A DNA stretch of 32,055 nt from Dysgonomonas sp. 521 (lineage in GTDB: Bacteria; Bacteroidota; Bacteroidia; Bacteroidales; Dysgonomonadaceae): contig NZ_QVMO01000050.1 of the NCBI RefSeq assembly GCF_010501055.1, positions 1 through 32,055 on the forward strand, given 5' to 3'. Positions 15,940 to 25,297 of this stretch are shown here, piece after piece. The position numbers and the translations under genes are program-made. The notes under the pieces were generated by a model that was given only the letters and a program-made list of their open reading frames with translations, was not told where the DNA came from and did no database searches. Numbering within the stretch: the stretch's first letter is position 1; each line of letters opens with the position of its first letter.

Positions 15940-18777
15940 TTACATTGGGCCACCGGGACCTCTTCCGCCCCAGCCCCTTCCGCTATCCATGTTTATATCT
16001 TCCTTCTTGGTTCCCTTGCCGAATATCTGGAATTTGTATGTTAGATGAACCATGAAGTAACTATTGATTGTATTAGAATAGCTTTCCTGTATATATTGCG
16101 CGGTTTGCTGATTGCTGATGTTGCTTCTTTCCTGCAATATATCATAGATTTTGAAGCGAACAGAGGTGTTTCCTGTATATCTGTTCTTGAAAATACCCTT
16201 TAACATGGAATCCATATCATAAGTCAGTGAAGCATTCCACAACCATTCATTTAGTTTATAACCTGAGGAATATCCTGAGTTTGTCGAGTATTGTACGTCA
16301 GATTGAAGAGTGAATCCGTAAGGTAGATAGAAAGAGAAATCGCCCTTGCCTCCATAAGTGAATACTTCCTGATCCGACTCTGTGGAAATCGTATTCTTGA
16401 TGTTATTATAAGAGAAATTCCCATCAATCTTAAACAATACACGCGTATCTCTCAGTGTTTTTATTTTATCATCCAATGAGCCGGTACGGAACTGTAACCC
16501 TATATTTTCGCGAAGGCTATAAATGTCTGCTTTATTCTTGGATGTAATATCGTTGGAATTAACATAAGTATTATCCCGCTGATATCCTCCCATTGTCATG
16601 CTGTTGAAAGAGAATTTCTTGTTTTTCAATGGTGTGCTATAAATAAAACGCAGGTTACCATTCATATTACCCTCTACATTCTTGTAGGTAGTTTCTCTGG
16701 ATTGGCCCTGGTATGTCGTAATATTAACTATCGCATTATTGGTATAGTTAAAATTACCGAAGAGCATCATATTGGAAGTTGTTTCAGTATTGAATTTCTG
16801 GTAACGCAACCTTAGCCTGTGTGCAAAGCTTGGCTTCAAATCCGGATTACCATAGGTTACATTAAATCCATTCTGGGAAATAATACCGTCATACAGCTGG
16901 GTAGTTGTCGGCTGGGTTGTCCTTCCGCTATAGTCTAACCGGATGTTGTGCCTCTTATCCCACCTGTAGTTGAACTGCCCGTTTGGTGCAAAGCTTAGGA
17001 AATTTCTAGGCTTAATATCTTTTTCTTCTTCTCCGGGCTGGACAATACTCGTCTTAGAGCGGGACGGTTCCAGTCCGACACCTAAAGTATAATCAAATTT
17101 TTCCCTTACCGATTTGAAGTTTAAGGATATATTTTGGTTGAGGAAGTCATTTTTTACATTACGGGTGTATGCTTCTGCAATCACATTATAGTTGCCGTTT
17201 GCATCCTTATCGTACGCCCGTCTGTCTGTTTCGGAGTGATTGTTTCTTATATTATAAGTCAGTTGCAGGAAATTATTTCTGCCCAAAGGCTCAACATACG
17301 AAACAAACGCGCGCCAGTTGTAGCTTTTGTCATCCTGCAACGATTTCTGGTCGCGTATAGAGTCTTTCTTTGATGGATCGGCATATTGTGAATGCGAGTA
17401 ATCATATCCTTCGCTGTCGGAATTACTTAATCCTCCGGAAAAAGTAAAACTCAATGTACGTCCGGCATCGTTCAACTTCCGGCTAATGTCCAGATTCCCA
17501 CTCAGGGATAGGCTCTTCCCATCTGAAGTATTATGGGAAGATTCCGAATAGTTCTCTGTTGTATTTTCCGCAAAAATTGTCTCACTTTCAGAAACCTGGT
17601 CGTTACGGTTTTTATTGTATTGTACATTCGGCCTGAATATAATTTTTGTCTTATCGTCCGGTGTCCATTCGAAGCGGAGATTCGCGCCAAAATTATCACT
17701 CCTGTTATTCCCGTAAGAGGTGGTTGTCTCTTGCTGGTCGGTACCAGTATACCGTTTGCTGGAAGTAGTGGAAACATCGTTGTCAACCGAGCCGTAACGG
17801 ATATTTCCCCCGTATTTCAATTTATCGGAATGTTCGGTAGCGAAGTTAAATCCGCCATTGATCGTTTTGGCAACCCCGTTATTGCCTCCAAATCTCATCC
17901 TTCCTCCGCCACGTCCGCCAAACATATTTGACGCAAAATCGGAGAATCCGGCATTATTCGTATTGTTTACACCTCCAAGCGCTGTATATTGGCTGTTGTT
18001 GCGCATATAGTTGACCATCCCGTTGGCTTCGTACCGGTTCTTATTCCCTAATCCGGCAAAAGCGTTACCAAACACACCTTCTTTCATTCCCTTTTTTATA
18101 GTAAGGTTTATAACGGTTTCGTCATCTCCGTCATCAAAGCCGGTCATCTGCGACATATCCGATTTCCTGTCCAGTACCTGAAGTTTGTCTACCATGCTGG
18201 CAGGAAGGTTCTTGGACGCGACTTTAGGGTCGTCGCTGAAAAACTCTTTCCCGTCAACAAGAAATTTCTTTACCTCTTTCCCGTTAATCGTAATTTTTCC
18301 GTTTTCGTCAATCTCGGCTCCGGGCATCCGTTTTATCATATCTTCCACCACATCACTTTGTTGTGCCTTATATGAGTCCGCGTTATATTCCAGCGTATCG
18401 CCTTTTACCTGAATCTCTATCGCCTTGGCCTCTACCACGGCTTCGCCAAGCATAATGGCATCCTCTTTGAGATAGACGTCGCCTACTGAAACTGCTTTTT
18501 GAGCATTCGCGTTAATAAACAGATCGTGATAACCTATAAATGATATTTGCGCAATGTAACGCCCCGGCTTCACGCCAACGCTGAATTTCCCATTCATATT
18601 GGTAACTGTACCGGTAACATAGGTACTGTCTTTTGCATTCAGAATTCTTATACTGGCCATTTCTACAGGCTCTTTTATCTCATCAAATACCGTTCCTGTG
18701 ATCGCATTGGTTTGCGCTTGTGCACTTAGTCCTAAGAATATGCAAAAGAACAGGAGTAAGGGAATATTCCTTTTCAT
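15940..18777 (-). CDS. TonB-receptor-like outer-membrane beta-barrel protein
   Basis: A 945-residue outer-membrane protein with signal peptide (MKRNIPLLLFFCIFLGLSAQAQ), a carboxypeptidase-regulatory-like domain (about 24-105: ITGTVFDEIKEPVEMASIRI, GRYIAQISFIGY), a plug-like domain (about 120-230: VKGDTLEYNADSYK, VVEDMIKRMPGAEID, KKFLVDGKEFFSDDP) and a long barrel of the OMP_b-brl_3 type. The plug motif is characteristic of this Bacteroidota family, which is related to TonB-dependent receptors but usually lacks a SusD partner; substrates are mostly unknown. The C-terminus does not end on an aromatic barrel strand but continues into a Gly/Arg-rich tail (GRGWGGRGPGGPM). It is a single-gene unit with its own terminator. 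Element C lies about 100 bp upstream of the start. Confidence 0.9.
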   Translation of the reverse strand: MKRNIPLLLFFCIFLGLSAQAQTNAITGTVFDEIKEPVEMASIRILNAKDSTYVTGTVTNMNGKFSVGVKPGRYIAQISFIGYHDLFINANAQKAVSVGDVYLKEDAIMLGEAVVEAKAIEIQVKGDTLEYNADSYKAQQSDVVEDMIKRMPGAEIDENGKITINGKEVKKFLVDGKEFFSDDPKVASKNLPASMVDKLQVLDRKSDMSQMTGFDDGDDETVINLTIKKGMKEGVFGNAFAGLGNKNRYEANGMVNYMRNNSQYTALGGVNNTNNAGFSDFASNMFGGRGGGRMRFGGNNGVAKTINGGFNFATEHSDKLKYGGNIRYGSVDNDVSTTSSKRYTGTDQQETTTSYGNNRSDNFGANLRFEWTPDDKTKIIFRPNVQYNKNRNDQVSESETIFAENTTENYSESSHNTSDGKSLSLSGNLDISRKLNDAGRTLSFTFSGGLSNSDSEGYDYSHSQYADPSKKDSIRDQKSLQDDKSYNWRAFVSYVEPLGRNNFLQLTYNIRNNHSETDRRAYDKDANGNYNVIAEAYTRNVKNDFLNQNISLNFKSVREKFDYTLGVGLEPSRSKTSIVQPGEEEKDIKPRNFLSFAPNGQFNYRWDKRHNIRLDYSGRTTQPTTTQLYDGIISQNGFNVTYGNPDLKPSFAHRLRLRYQKFNTETTSNMMLFGNFNYTNNAIVNITTYQGQSRETTYKNVEGNMNGNLRFIYSTPLKNKKFSFNSMTMGGYQRDNTYVNSNDITSKNKADIYSLRENIGLQFRTGSLDDKIKTLRDTRVLFKIDGNFSYNNIKNTISTESDQEVFTYGGKGDFSFYLPYGFTLQSDVQYSTNSGYSSGYKLNEWLWNASLTYDMDSMLKGIFKNRYTGNTSVRFKIYDILQERSNISNQQTAQYIQESYSNTINSYFMVHLTYKFQIFGKGTKKEDINMDSGRGWGGRGPGGPM

Positions 18778-18877
18778 TATTTCCTATTAATGTAAATTAT
18801 CTAACTGTCAAGGTCTGACTATCAAAAACCGAAAAGGTTTAATAAAGAATATTTATTTTATTATTTTTTTATAATTA

Positions 18878-18991
18878 ATGCTAATCAAGGATTGAAAAAC
18901 ACAGAATCTTATTGTCCACCTTTAGCCCACTTCGCGGACTTAGAACCCTGACGGCAAAACAGAAGATTGTTTTTTAACCCTTGATTAGCAT
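18878..18991. repeat. Palindromic element C, short family member
   Basis: The ends are atgctaatcaaggattgaa and, reverse-complemented, atgctaatcaagggttaaa. The 114-bp core differs from those of the other elements. The symmetry extends a few bases beyond the ends (TAATTA on the left, AATTA on the right). It lies between the divergent starts of the outer-membrane gene and ftsK. Confidence 0.75.
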
Positions 18992-19157
18992 AATTATCTT
19001 TTTCTATATCAAACTATCATCGGACTTTAACACACTCTCATCTTTTAAAATTATAGCTTATAGTTTGTTCCGGCAATAATAATCGACAGAAAGGATCATT
19101 CTCCTGATGAAAAACAATCAATACTCTATAGGAAAAAAGTGTACGGGGGAGCTAAAT

Positions 19158-19245
19158 ATGCGAATTAGGGGCTGAGGTATTTATTATAAGCCAATTTTCT
19201 GCTTTATTGTCAGTACTGTTCAGTCCCTTCGGGACAAAGTACATC
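19158..19245. repeat. Degenerate fragment of the same repeat family
   Basis: It begins atgcgaattaggggctga, close to the left end of element A, and contains the hairpin GTCCC-ttc-GGGAC at about 19222-19235, akin to the one in element B. No matching right end is seen, so it appears truncated. Together with element C it accounts for much of the 640-bp gap 18778-19417. Confidence 0.5.
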
Positions 19246-19359
19246 CATGCACAGATATATACAAATTATTCCGGTAAGCCAGTGAGTTAGTAATCTGTGA
19301 ACGAACGAATTCTTTGTAAAAGATAAAAACAAGCGAAGATATTCTTTCTGAAAAAGCGT

Positions 19360-19367
19360 TATCTTTG
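19360..19367 (+). promoter_or_regulatory. -7 box TATCTTTG of ftsK
   Basis: An exact match to the Bacteroidota -7 consensus TAnnTTTG lies 50 bp before the ATG at 19418. It overlaps an in-frame GTG at 19367, so that GTG cannot be transcribed and the ATG is the start. No clear -33 TTTG is seen at the expected spacing. Confidence 0.7.
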
Positions 19368-19417
19368 TGACGGAATTACTACGTATTTTAAATAAAAGGG
19401 GGAATCTGTTTCACTAT

Positions 19418-21910
19418 ATGGCAAAAAAAACTGTTCGGAAGAAAAAAACTCAAAATAAAGGCACGTCTTTTATCGAATTTATAAAGAAAGAGCGTACCAG
19501 ATTTCTATTAGGTGTCTGCCTCGCTTTCATTGGGGCATACATCCTGCTTGGCGAAATATCATTCTTTTTTACCGGTGCCGTGGATCAAAGCAAGGTGGCA
19601 AATAAATATTTTCTTGATCTCGTCACTCAAAAACAGGCGATCAGCAACTGGACGGGAGTTGTAGGCGCATTTATTGCCGAACGGTTTATCAATGGCTGGT
19701 TTGGCGTATTCTCGCTTCTGATACCGGTTTATCTTATACTGATGGGGCTGAAGCTGATGCGCGTAATTAATATTTCAGCAATCAGGTCGTTTCTCCTTAT
19801 CGCTTACGCTATTATCTGGGGGTCTATTACCTGCGCTTTTATATCACGGCTGGTAGCCGATGGCAGCAATATATTCTGGGGTGGCGCGCACGGGACGGAA
19901 GTTGAAAGGCTCTTAGAGTCGGCGTTAGGCATACCTGGGGTCATTATGGCTATTCTCCTTTTACTGATTATATTCCTTATCATCACGAAAAAAACGTCAA
20001 TGGAATTTTACAGGGGATTGTTTAAAAATCCATTGAAGAATAATAATCCGTCATCTGACGATGTGAATGATTATTATGAGGAAGAGCTTCCGGTAGAAGA
20101 AAAGAAAAACTGGTTTAGCTTTTTTAAGAAAAAAAAGAAAGAAGATGAGGTTAAATCCGAACCGGAGGTGACTGTTACCGATGAAGGATATATCGTTCCG
20201 GCTTCGGCTCCGGTCGAAAAAAATAACAAGGCAAAGACGCCTGCTTCTGTAAAAGTAGACAATGACTTCGAAATAGTTGTTCCTGAAGATGAAGAATCTG
20301 TACAGCCTGTGAGGAATACGCCTGTAACACCTGTTGCCGCAACACCTGAGCCTGTCGTTGCAGGCGATATATCTGATATTTTGCCCGAAGGGGAGGAGAT
20401 GGAAGATTACGATCCGACCAAAGATTTATCTAATTTCCATTTCCCGTCTACCGAGTTGCTGAAAATATATGATACTACGGGTAAAGGTGTAGATATGGTG
20501 GAGCAGAATGCCAATAAGAGCAAGATTATCACAACTTTGCAGAATTACGGCATTGAGATTACCTCTATTAAGGCAACAGTGGGCCCAACGATTACATTAT
20601 ACGAAATAGTGCCGAAGGCGGGTGTGCGTATTTCCAAAATCAGGAATCTGGAGGATGATATAGCCCTGAGCCTGTCGGCTCTCGGTATCCGTATTATCGC
20701 ACCTATGCCCGGCAAGGGTACTATCGGGATAGAAGTTCCGAACAAAGACCCGCAGATAGTATCCATGCAGTCGGTAATAGCCTCGCGCAGGTTTCAGGAG
20801 TGTGCATACGACCTGCCTGTGGCTCTGGGTAAAACGATTACCAATGAAATTTTCATGTTCGACCTTTGCAAGATGCCTCACTTACTGGTAGCGGGTGCGA
20901 CAGGGCAAGGTAAATCGGTGGGACTGAACGCGATAATAACGTCACTGCTGTATAAAAAGCATCCGGCCGAAATGAAGATGGTGCTGGTAGACCCGAAAAT
21001 GGTGGAATTCAATATCTATTCGCGGATAGAGAAGCATTATCTGGCAAAGCTGCCTGACGCGGAAAAGGCGATTATCACGGACGTATCGAAAGTGACGCAA
21101 ACACTGAACTCGCTGACAAAAGAGATGGACGACCGTTACGAACTGCTGATGAACGCCGGTGTGCGCAACATAAAAGAGTATAATGAAAAATTCAGGAAAC
21201 GCCGTCTGAATCCATTGAAGGGGCATCGCTTCCTTCCATATCTGGTAATTATTATCGATGAGTTTGGAGACCTGATTATGACTGCCGGAAAAGAAATAGA
21301 GATGCCGATTGCCCGTATCGCGCAGAAAGCCCGTGCCGTAGGCATGCACATGGTAATAGCTACACAGCGTCCCACAACAAATATTATTACAGGTACCATT
21401 AAGGCAAACTTCCCGGCTCGTATGGCTTTCCGTGTGACGTCACAGATAGACTCCCGCACAATCCTCGATATGTCGGGGGCCAACCAGCTGATTGGCCGCG
21501 GCGACTTGCTGTTTTCGCAGGGCAGCGACCTGGTGCGTATCCAGTGCGCGTTTGTGGATACACCGGAGGTGGAAGGCATCGCACAATATATAGGGAACCA
21601 GCAAGGTTATTCGCACGCCTTCGAACTGCCTGAGTTTGTCGGCGAAGGGGGAGACGACAAAGTGGGAAGTATCGACCTCAACGACAGGGATCCTCTGTTC
21701 GACGAAGCCGCTCGCCTTATCGTTGTGCACCAGCAGGGCTCCACATCGTTGATACAGCGCAAATTCTCGATAGGCTACAACCGTGCAGGACGATTGATGG
21801 ATCAACTGGAAGTGGCAGGCATTGTAGGCCCAACACAGGGCAGCAAAGCCCGTGATGTGCTTATTACAGATGAGTATAGCCTTGAGCAGAAATTGAATTC
21901 ATTCTTATAA
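19418..21910 (+). CDS. ftsK: DNA translocase FtsK/SpoIIIE
   Basis: An 830-residue septal DNA pump that clears and resolves chromosome termini at division. The N-terminus has a basic patch (MAKKTVRKKKTQNKG) and about four membrane helices between residues 30 and 190. A low-complexity acidic/proline linker runs to about 330. The motor follows with Walker A (GATGQGKSVG, about 493-502) and Walker B (YLVIIIDEFGDL, about 607-617), then ATQRPTTNIITGTIKANFPA. The C-terminal winged-helix gamma domain (about 757-830: DEAARLIVVHQQGSTSLIQR, AGRLMDQLEVAGIVG) reads KOPS-type sequences. The start follows from the promoter at 19360. The lolA-like gene and trxB follow in the same direction, an order I recall as common in Bacteroidales. 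Confidence 0.97.
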   Translation: MAKKTVRKKKTQNKGTSFIEFIKKERTRFLLGVCLAFIGAYILLGEISFFFTGAVDQSKVANKYFLDLVTQKQAISNWTGVVGAFIAERFINGWFGVFSLLIPVYLILMGLKLMRVINISAIRSFLLIAYAIIWGSITCAFISRLVADGSNIFWGGAHGTEVERLLESALGIPGVIMAILLLLIIFLIITKKTSMEFYRGLFKNPLKNNNPSSDDVNDYYEEELPVEEKKNWFSFFKKKKKEDEVKSEPEVTVTDEGYIVPASAPVEKNNKAKTPASVKVDNDFEIVVPEDEESVQPVRNTPVTPVAATPEPVVAGDISDILPEGEEMEDYDPTKDLSNFHFPSTELLKIYDTTGKGVDMVEQNANKSKIITTLQNYGIEITSIKATVGPTITLYEIVPKAGVRISKIRNLEDDIALSLSALGIRIIAPMPGKGTIGIEVPNKDPQIVSMQSVIASRRFQECAYDLPVALGKTITNEIFMFDLCKMPHLLVAGATGQGKSVGLNAIITSLLYKKHPAEMKMVLVDPKMVEFNIYSRIEKHYLAKLPDAEKAIITDVSKVTQTLNSLTKEMDDRYELLMNAGVRNIKEYNEKFRKRRLNPLKGHRFLPYLVIIIDEFGDLIMTAGKEIEMPIARIAQKARAVGMHMVIATQRPTTNIITGTIKANFPARMAFRVTSQIDSRTILDMSGANQLIGRGDLLFSQGSDLVRIQCAFVDTPEVEGIAQYIGNQQGYSHAFELPEFVGEGGDDKVGSIDLNDRDPLFDEAARLIVVHQQGSTSLIQRKFSIGYNRAGRLMDQLEVAGIVGPTQGSKARDVLITDEYSLEQKLNSFL

Positions 21911-21940
21911 AATGCCATTTGAACTTTTTGTATGTGATTA

Positions 21941-21964
21941 AGGTTTAATATTTAATTAAACTTT
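21941..21964 (+). terminator. AT-rich hairpin with T-run after ftsK
   Basis: GTTTAAT and ATTAAAC flank atttaatt-type bases and are followed by TTTTT. The stem is short and AT-rich, so termination is plausible but weak. Confidence 0.4.
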
Positions 21965-22067
21965 TTATCAGAATAAATGTCTAAGTAGATAATAAAAAGT
22001 ACTTAATACGGAACGTTCAATATAATAAATAGGTCTGTGACCTTGTTTTAAACATACAAAGCAAAAT

Positions 22068-22706
22068 ATGAAAACAAGACTATTATCACTTATCGCGCTA
22101 TCTGTTTTTACTCTAAGCATTTCGGCACAGGATGCACGTTCTATACTCGATAAAGCCGCTGACGCATATAATAAGGCCGGAGGGGTTACCGTAAGCTTTA
22201 CTTTAGATTCGAAAGACACTAAAGCAAAGACTGTTTATAGTTACGATGGAAAAGCTCTTATGAAAGGCGATAAATTTAAGATTGAAATACCCGATGCTGT
22301 TACATGGTTCGATGGGACTACACAATGGGTATATGTAAAAGATACAGAAGAAGTGAACATCAGTAATCCTACAGGCGAAGAACTTCAGGGAATCAGTCCT
22401 TCCATGCTTTTCGGCATTTACAAGAAAGGTTATAACCTGACGTATAAAGGAGAAAAAAGGCTGGCCGGGAAAACGATTCAGGAAGTGGAATTGACGCCTC
22501 AGAAGAAGAACGCCGATATTTCGAAGATTCAGGTGCAGATAGACAAGGCAAACAATATCTTTTCCAAAATCACCCTTACTGATAAGGTTGGTGTGCAAAA
22601 CATATTGTCTATCAAGAGTTATCAGGCGGGGACGAGTATTCCTGATGCGACCTTCTCGTTCAATAAAAAAGATTATCCCAGAGCAGAGGTAGTAGACCTC
22701 AGATAA
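22068..22706 (+). CDS. lolA: LolA-like outer-membrane lipoprotein carrier protein
   Basis: A 212-residue periplasmic protein with a signal peptide (MKTRLLSLIALSVFTLSISA, cut before QDARS). The mature part has the LolA pattern: an N-terminal helix (ILDKAADAYNKAG), beta strands making an open barrel (VSFTLDSKDTKAKTVYSYDG, GDKFKIEIPDAVTWFDGTTQ), WVYVKDTEEVNISNPTGEE and the later strand VGVQNILSIKSY. The known role is to carry lipoproteins from the inner to the outer membrane, which matters here because the locus encodes many lipoproteins. Bacteroidota LolA proteins are divergent, hence some caution. It lies between ftsK and trxB. A possible -7 box with one mismatch (TAGGTCTG) is at 22030. Confidence 0.85.
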   Translation: MKTRLLSLIALSVFTLSISAQDARSILDKAADAYNKAGGVTVSFTLDSKDTKAKTVYSYDGKALMKGDKFKIEIPDAVTWFDGTTQWVYVKDTEEVNISNPTGEELQGISPSMLFGIYKKGYNLTYKGEKRLAGKTIQEVELTPQKKNADISKIQVQIDKANNIFSKITLTDKVGVQNILSIKSYQAGTSIPDATFSFNKKDYPRAEVVDLR

Positions 22707-22752
22707 GATAGATTATGTTTATCATTGCATAGAAAATAAGAACCGGATTGGT

Positions 22753-22783
22753 TTTGTAGATATAAATAATCTCTATATCTTTA
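22753..22783 (+). promoter_or_regulatory. Promoter of trxB
   Basis: TTTG at 22753-22756 and TATCTTTA at 22776-22783 (one mismatch to TAnnTTTG) are 19 bp apart, the expected Bacteroidota spacing. The trxB ATG lies 35 bp downstream. Confidence 0.6.
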
Positions 22784-22818
22784 CATAAAATATAAACAGA
22801 AACATATAAAATAAAAAC

Positions 22819-23760
22819 ATGAACGAAAAAGTACGCTGTCTTATTATCGGCTCAGGCCCGGCAGGCTACACTGCTGCCATCTATGCATCGAGGGCAAACC
22901 TTTCTCCGGTACTATATGAAGGAATACAACCCGGAGGACAATTGACTACAACGACTGAAGTTGAAAATTTCCCGGGATACCCCGAAGGCATTACGGGAAC
23001 GGAATTGATGGAAGACCTGAAAAAGCAGGCTACCCACTTCGGTGCCGACATCCGTTTTGGCGTTGCTACTGCCGTAGATTTCACGTCTTATCCGCGAAAG
23101 GTAACTATAGACGGAGAAAAAGTAATAGAATCGGACACAGTGATAATCGCTACCGGAGCCAGTGCAAAATATCTGGGCTTGCCGGACGAAGCCAAATATG
23201 CGGGTATGGGAGTTTCGGCTTGTGCTACATGCGATGGATTCTTCTATCGTAAAAAAACTGTTGCTGTAGTAGGCGGGGGAGACACTGCCTGTGAAGAAGC
23301 TATATACTTAGCCGGATTGGCTGAGAAGGTATATCTTATCGTACGTAAACCATATCTTCGCGCTTCTAAGGTGATGCAGGACAGGGCTATGCAGAACCCC
23401 AAAATCGAAGTCCTGTTTGAATGTAATGCAGTAGGCCTGTTTGGCGATAACGGTGTAGAAGGCGCACATATTGTAAGAAATATGGGCGAACCGAACGAAG
23501 AAAAATTCGATATCAATATTGACGGCTTTTTCCTTGCCATAGGCCATAGCCCGAATACAGATATATTTAAGGATCAACTGAATCTTGACTCGGTAGGATA
23601 TATTCTTACTACACCGGGCACTCCCAAGACATGTGTAGAAGGGGTATTCGCTGCGGGTGATGTTGCCGACCCTGTTTATCGTCAGGCTATTACGGCTGCC
23701 GGTAGCGGTTGCCAGGCTGCTATAGAAGCAGAGAGGTATTTGAGCGAGAGAGGATTGTAA
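22819..23760 (+). CDS. trxB: Thioredoxin-disulfide reductase
   Basis: A 313-residue FAD/NADPH flavoprotein that reduces thioredoxin in the cytoplasm, of usual length for the low-molecular-weight class. FAD binding: GSGPAGYTAAIYASRA (about 10-26) and GVFAAGDVADPVYRQAITAA near the C-terminus. The redox-active motif is CATC (135-138) followed by DG. NADPH binding: VAVVGGGDTACEEAIYLA (about 150-168). All expected catalytic residues are present. It has its own promoter candidate upstream and a strong terminator downstream, shared with ffh. Confidence 0.97.
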   Translation: MNEKVRCLIIGSGPAGYTAAIYASRANLSPVLYEGIQPGGQLTTTTEVENFPGYPEGITGTELMEDLKKQATHFGADIRFGVATAVDFTSYPRKVTIDGEKVIESDTVIIATGASAKYLGLPDEAKYAGMGVSACATCDGFFYRKKTVAVVGGGDTACEEAIYLAGLAEKVYLIVRKPYLRASKVMQDRAMQNPKIEVLFECNAVGLFGDNGVEGAHIVRNMGEPNEEKFDINIDGFFLAIGHSPNTDIFKDQLNLDSVGYILTTPGTPKTCVEGVFAAGDVADPVYRQAITAAGSGCQAAIEAERYLSERGL

Positions 23761-23762
23761 AT

Positions 23763-23804
23763 CAGTTAACAGTTAGCAGTTAACAGTTAGCAGTCAACAG
23801 TTAA
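23763..23804. repeat. 14-bp tandem repeat, three copies
   Basis: The unit cagttaacagttag occurs exactly at 23763-23776 and 23777-23790, and with two changes at 23791-23804. It starts 3 bp after the trxB stop. Short tandem repeats of this kind can vary in copy number. Confidence 0.85.
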
Positions 23805-23813
23805 TATGACAAT

Positions 23814-23854
23814 AAAAAAATCCCAACTGGTTTCAATCAGTTGGGATTTTTTTT
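23814..23854. terminator. Bidirectional terminator between trxB and ffh
   Basis: TCCCAACTG (23821-23829) pairs with CAGTTGGGA (23838-23846). The stem is preceded by a run of As and followed by a run of Ts, so it works for both convergent genes. Confidence 0.93.
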
Positions 23855-23869
23855 ATAATCTGCAAATTT

Positions 23870-25189
23870 TTATCTTCTCATCTTCGGCATTTTGCCGCCC
23901 TTCATCTGGGTCATCATTTTCATCATCTTGCGGGTCTGGTCAAACTGCTTGATTAGCTTGTTTACTTCCTGAATAGATGTGCCACTACCTTTAGCGATGC
24001 GCTGACGGCGGCTTCCGTTCAGAATCTCAGGGTTTGAGCGTTCTTTCGGAGTCATCGAATAGATAATAGCCTCGATACTCTTGAATGCGTCATCGTCTAT
24101 ATCCAAATCCTTAATGGCCTTACCTACGCCCGGAATCATCGAAGCAAGCTCTTTCAGGTTACCCATTTTCTTGATTTGCTGTATCTGGCCTATAAAGTCG
24201 TTGAAGTCGAACTGGTTCTTTGCTATCTTCTTTTGCAGGCGGCGGGCTTCTTCCTCATCGTATTGTTCCTGTGCCCTTTCCACGAGTGAAACGATGTCAC
24301 CCATGCCGAGGATACGGTCGGCCATACGCTCGGGGTGGAATACATCCAGTGCATCCATCTTTTCGCCTGTCCCTACAAATTTGATCGGCTTGTCTACCAC
24401 CGAACGGATAGAAAGCGCGGCACCACCACGGGTATCCCCATCCAGTTTGGTAAGTACAACCCCGTTGAAATTCAGCCTGTCGTTGAATTCCTTAGCGGTA
24501 TTCACGGCATCCTGCCCTGTCATGGAGTCTACCACAAAGAGGATTTCATCCGGTTTTACAGCGTCTTTGATTGCTGCAATCTCTTTCATCATCTCTTCAT
24601 CGATAGCCAGACGTCCGGCGGTATCTATGATGACAAGGTCGTTACCGTTTTGTTTTGCCTGCTTGATACCATTCTGGGCTATCTGTACAGGGTTTTTATT
24701 TCCTTCTTCGAAGTAAACAGGGACGCTGATTTGTTCTCCCAGTATCTTTAATTGCTCAATGGCGGCAGGGCGGTAAACGTCACCGGCAACGAGCAGCGGA
24801 TTCTTTCCTTTCTTCGATTTGAGCATATTAGCCAGCTTACCGGAGAAAGTAGTCTTACCCGACCCCTGAAGTCCCGACATAAGTATTACGGCCGGGCTGC
24901 CTTTCAGGTTTATATCTGTTGCTGTGCCTCCCATCAGGGCGGCAAGCTCGTCATGCACAATCTTTACCATCAACTGCTCAGGCTTAACGGCTGTGAGCAC
25001 ATTCTGCCCCATGGCTTTTTCCTTGACAGTTTCGGTAAATTGTTTTGCTGTTTTGTAGTTTACGTCGGCATCCAGCAAGGCGCGGCGTACATCTTTCAGC
25101 GTTTCGGCTACATTTATTTCGGTGATTTTTCCTTCACCTTTCAGGATCTTAAACGAACGTTCTAATCTACTACTTAGACTTTCAAACAT
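23870..25189 (-). CDS. ffh: Signal recognition particle protein Ffh
   Basis: A 439-residue SRP54-type GTPase that binds the SRP RNA and signal sequences of nascent membrane proteins. N domain 1-90; G domain with G1 GLQGSGKTT (106-114), DTAGR (189-193) and [14 protein letters not shown] (247-260); methionine-rich M domain from about 300 ending [18 protein letters not shown]. The length is normal for the family and all motifs are intact. It is convergent with trxB, and a promoter box lies 39 bp upstream of the start. Confidence 0.98.
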   Translation of the reverse strand: MFESLSSRLERSFKILKGEGKITEINVAETLKDVRRALLDADVNYKTAKQFTETVKEKAMGQNVLTAVKPEQLMVKIVHDELAALMGGTATDINLKGSPAVILMSGLQGSGKTTFSGKLANMLKSKKGKNPLLVAGDVYRPAAIEQLKILGEQISVPVYFEEGNKNPVQIAQNGIKQAKQNGNDLVIIDTAGRLAIDEEMMKEIAAIKDAVKPDEILFVVDSMTGQDAVNTAKEFNDRLNFNGVVLTKLDGDTRGGAALSIRSVVDKPIKFVGTGEKMDALDVFHPERMADRILGMGDIVSLVERAQEQYDEEEARRLQKKIAKNQFDFNDFIGQIQQIKKMGNLKELASMIPGVGKAIKDLDIDDDAFKSIEAIIYSMTPKERSNPEILNGSRRQRIAKGSGTSIQEVNKLIKQFDQTRKMMKMMTQMKGGKMPKMRR

Positions 25190-25227
25190 ATTGTATGGTT
25201 GTTATTTATTATCAAATTACAGGAGCA

Positions 25228-25257
25228 CAAAGATATAAACTTTTGCTATAAAGTAAA
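25228..25257 (-). promoter_or_regulatory. Promoter of ffh
   Basis: The minus strand reads TATCTTTG at 25235-25228, an exact TAnnTTTG box. About 18 bp upstream is TTTA, a weak -33 element. The ffh ATG begins 39 bp downstream. Confidence 0.7.
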
Positions 25258-25297
25258 ATAGTCACTATAGTTTTCTGTATATCTGAAATTATAAATA

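Noticed and set aside
19367..19417. GTG start for ftsK at 19367
   Set aside because: The GTG overlaps the -7 promoter box, so it would not be transcribed.
23870..25189. Long plus-strand frames opposite ffh
   Set aside because: They are antisense shadows of a clear, motif-complete ffh gene.
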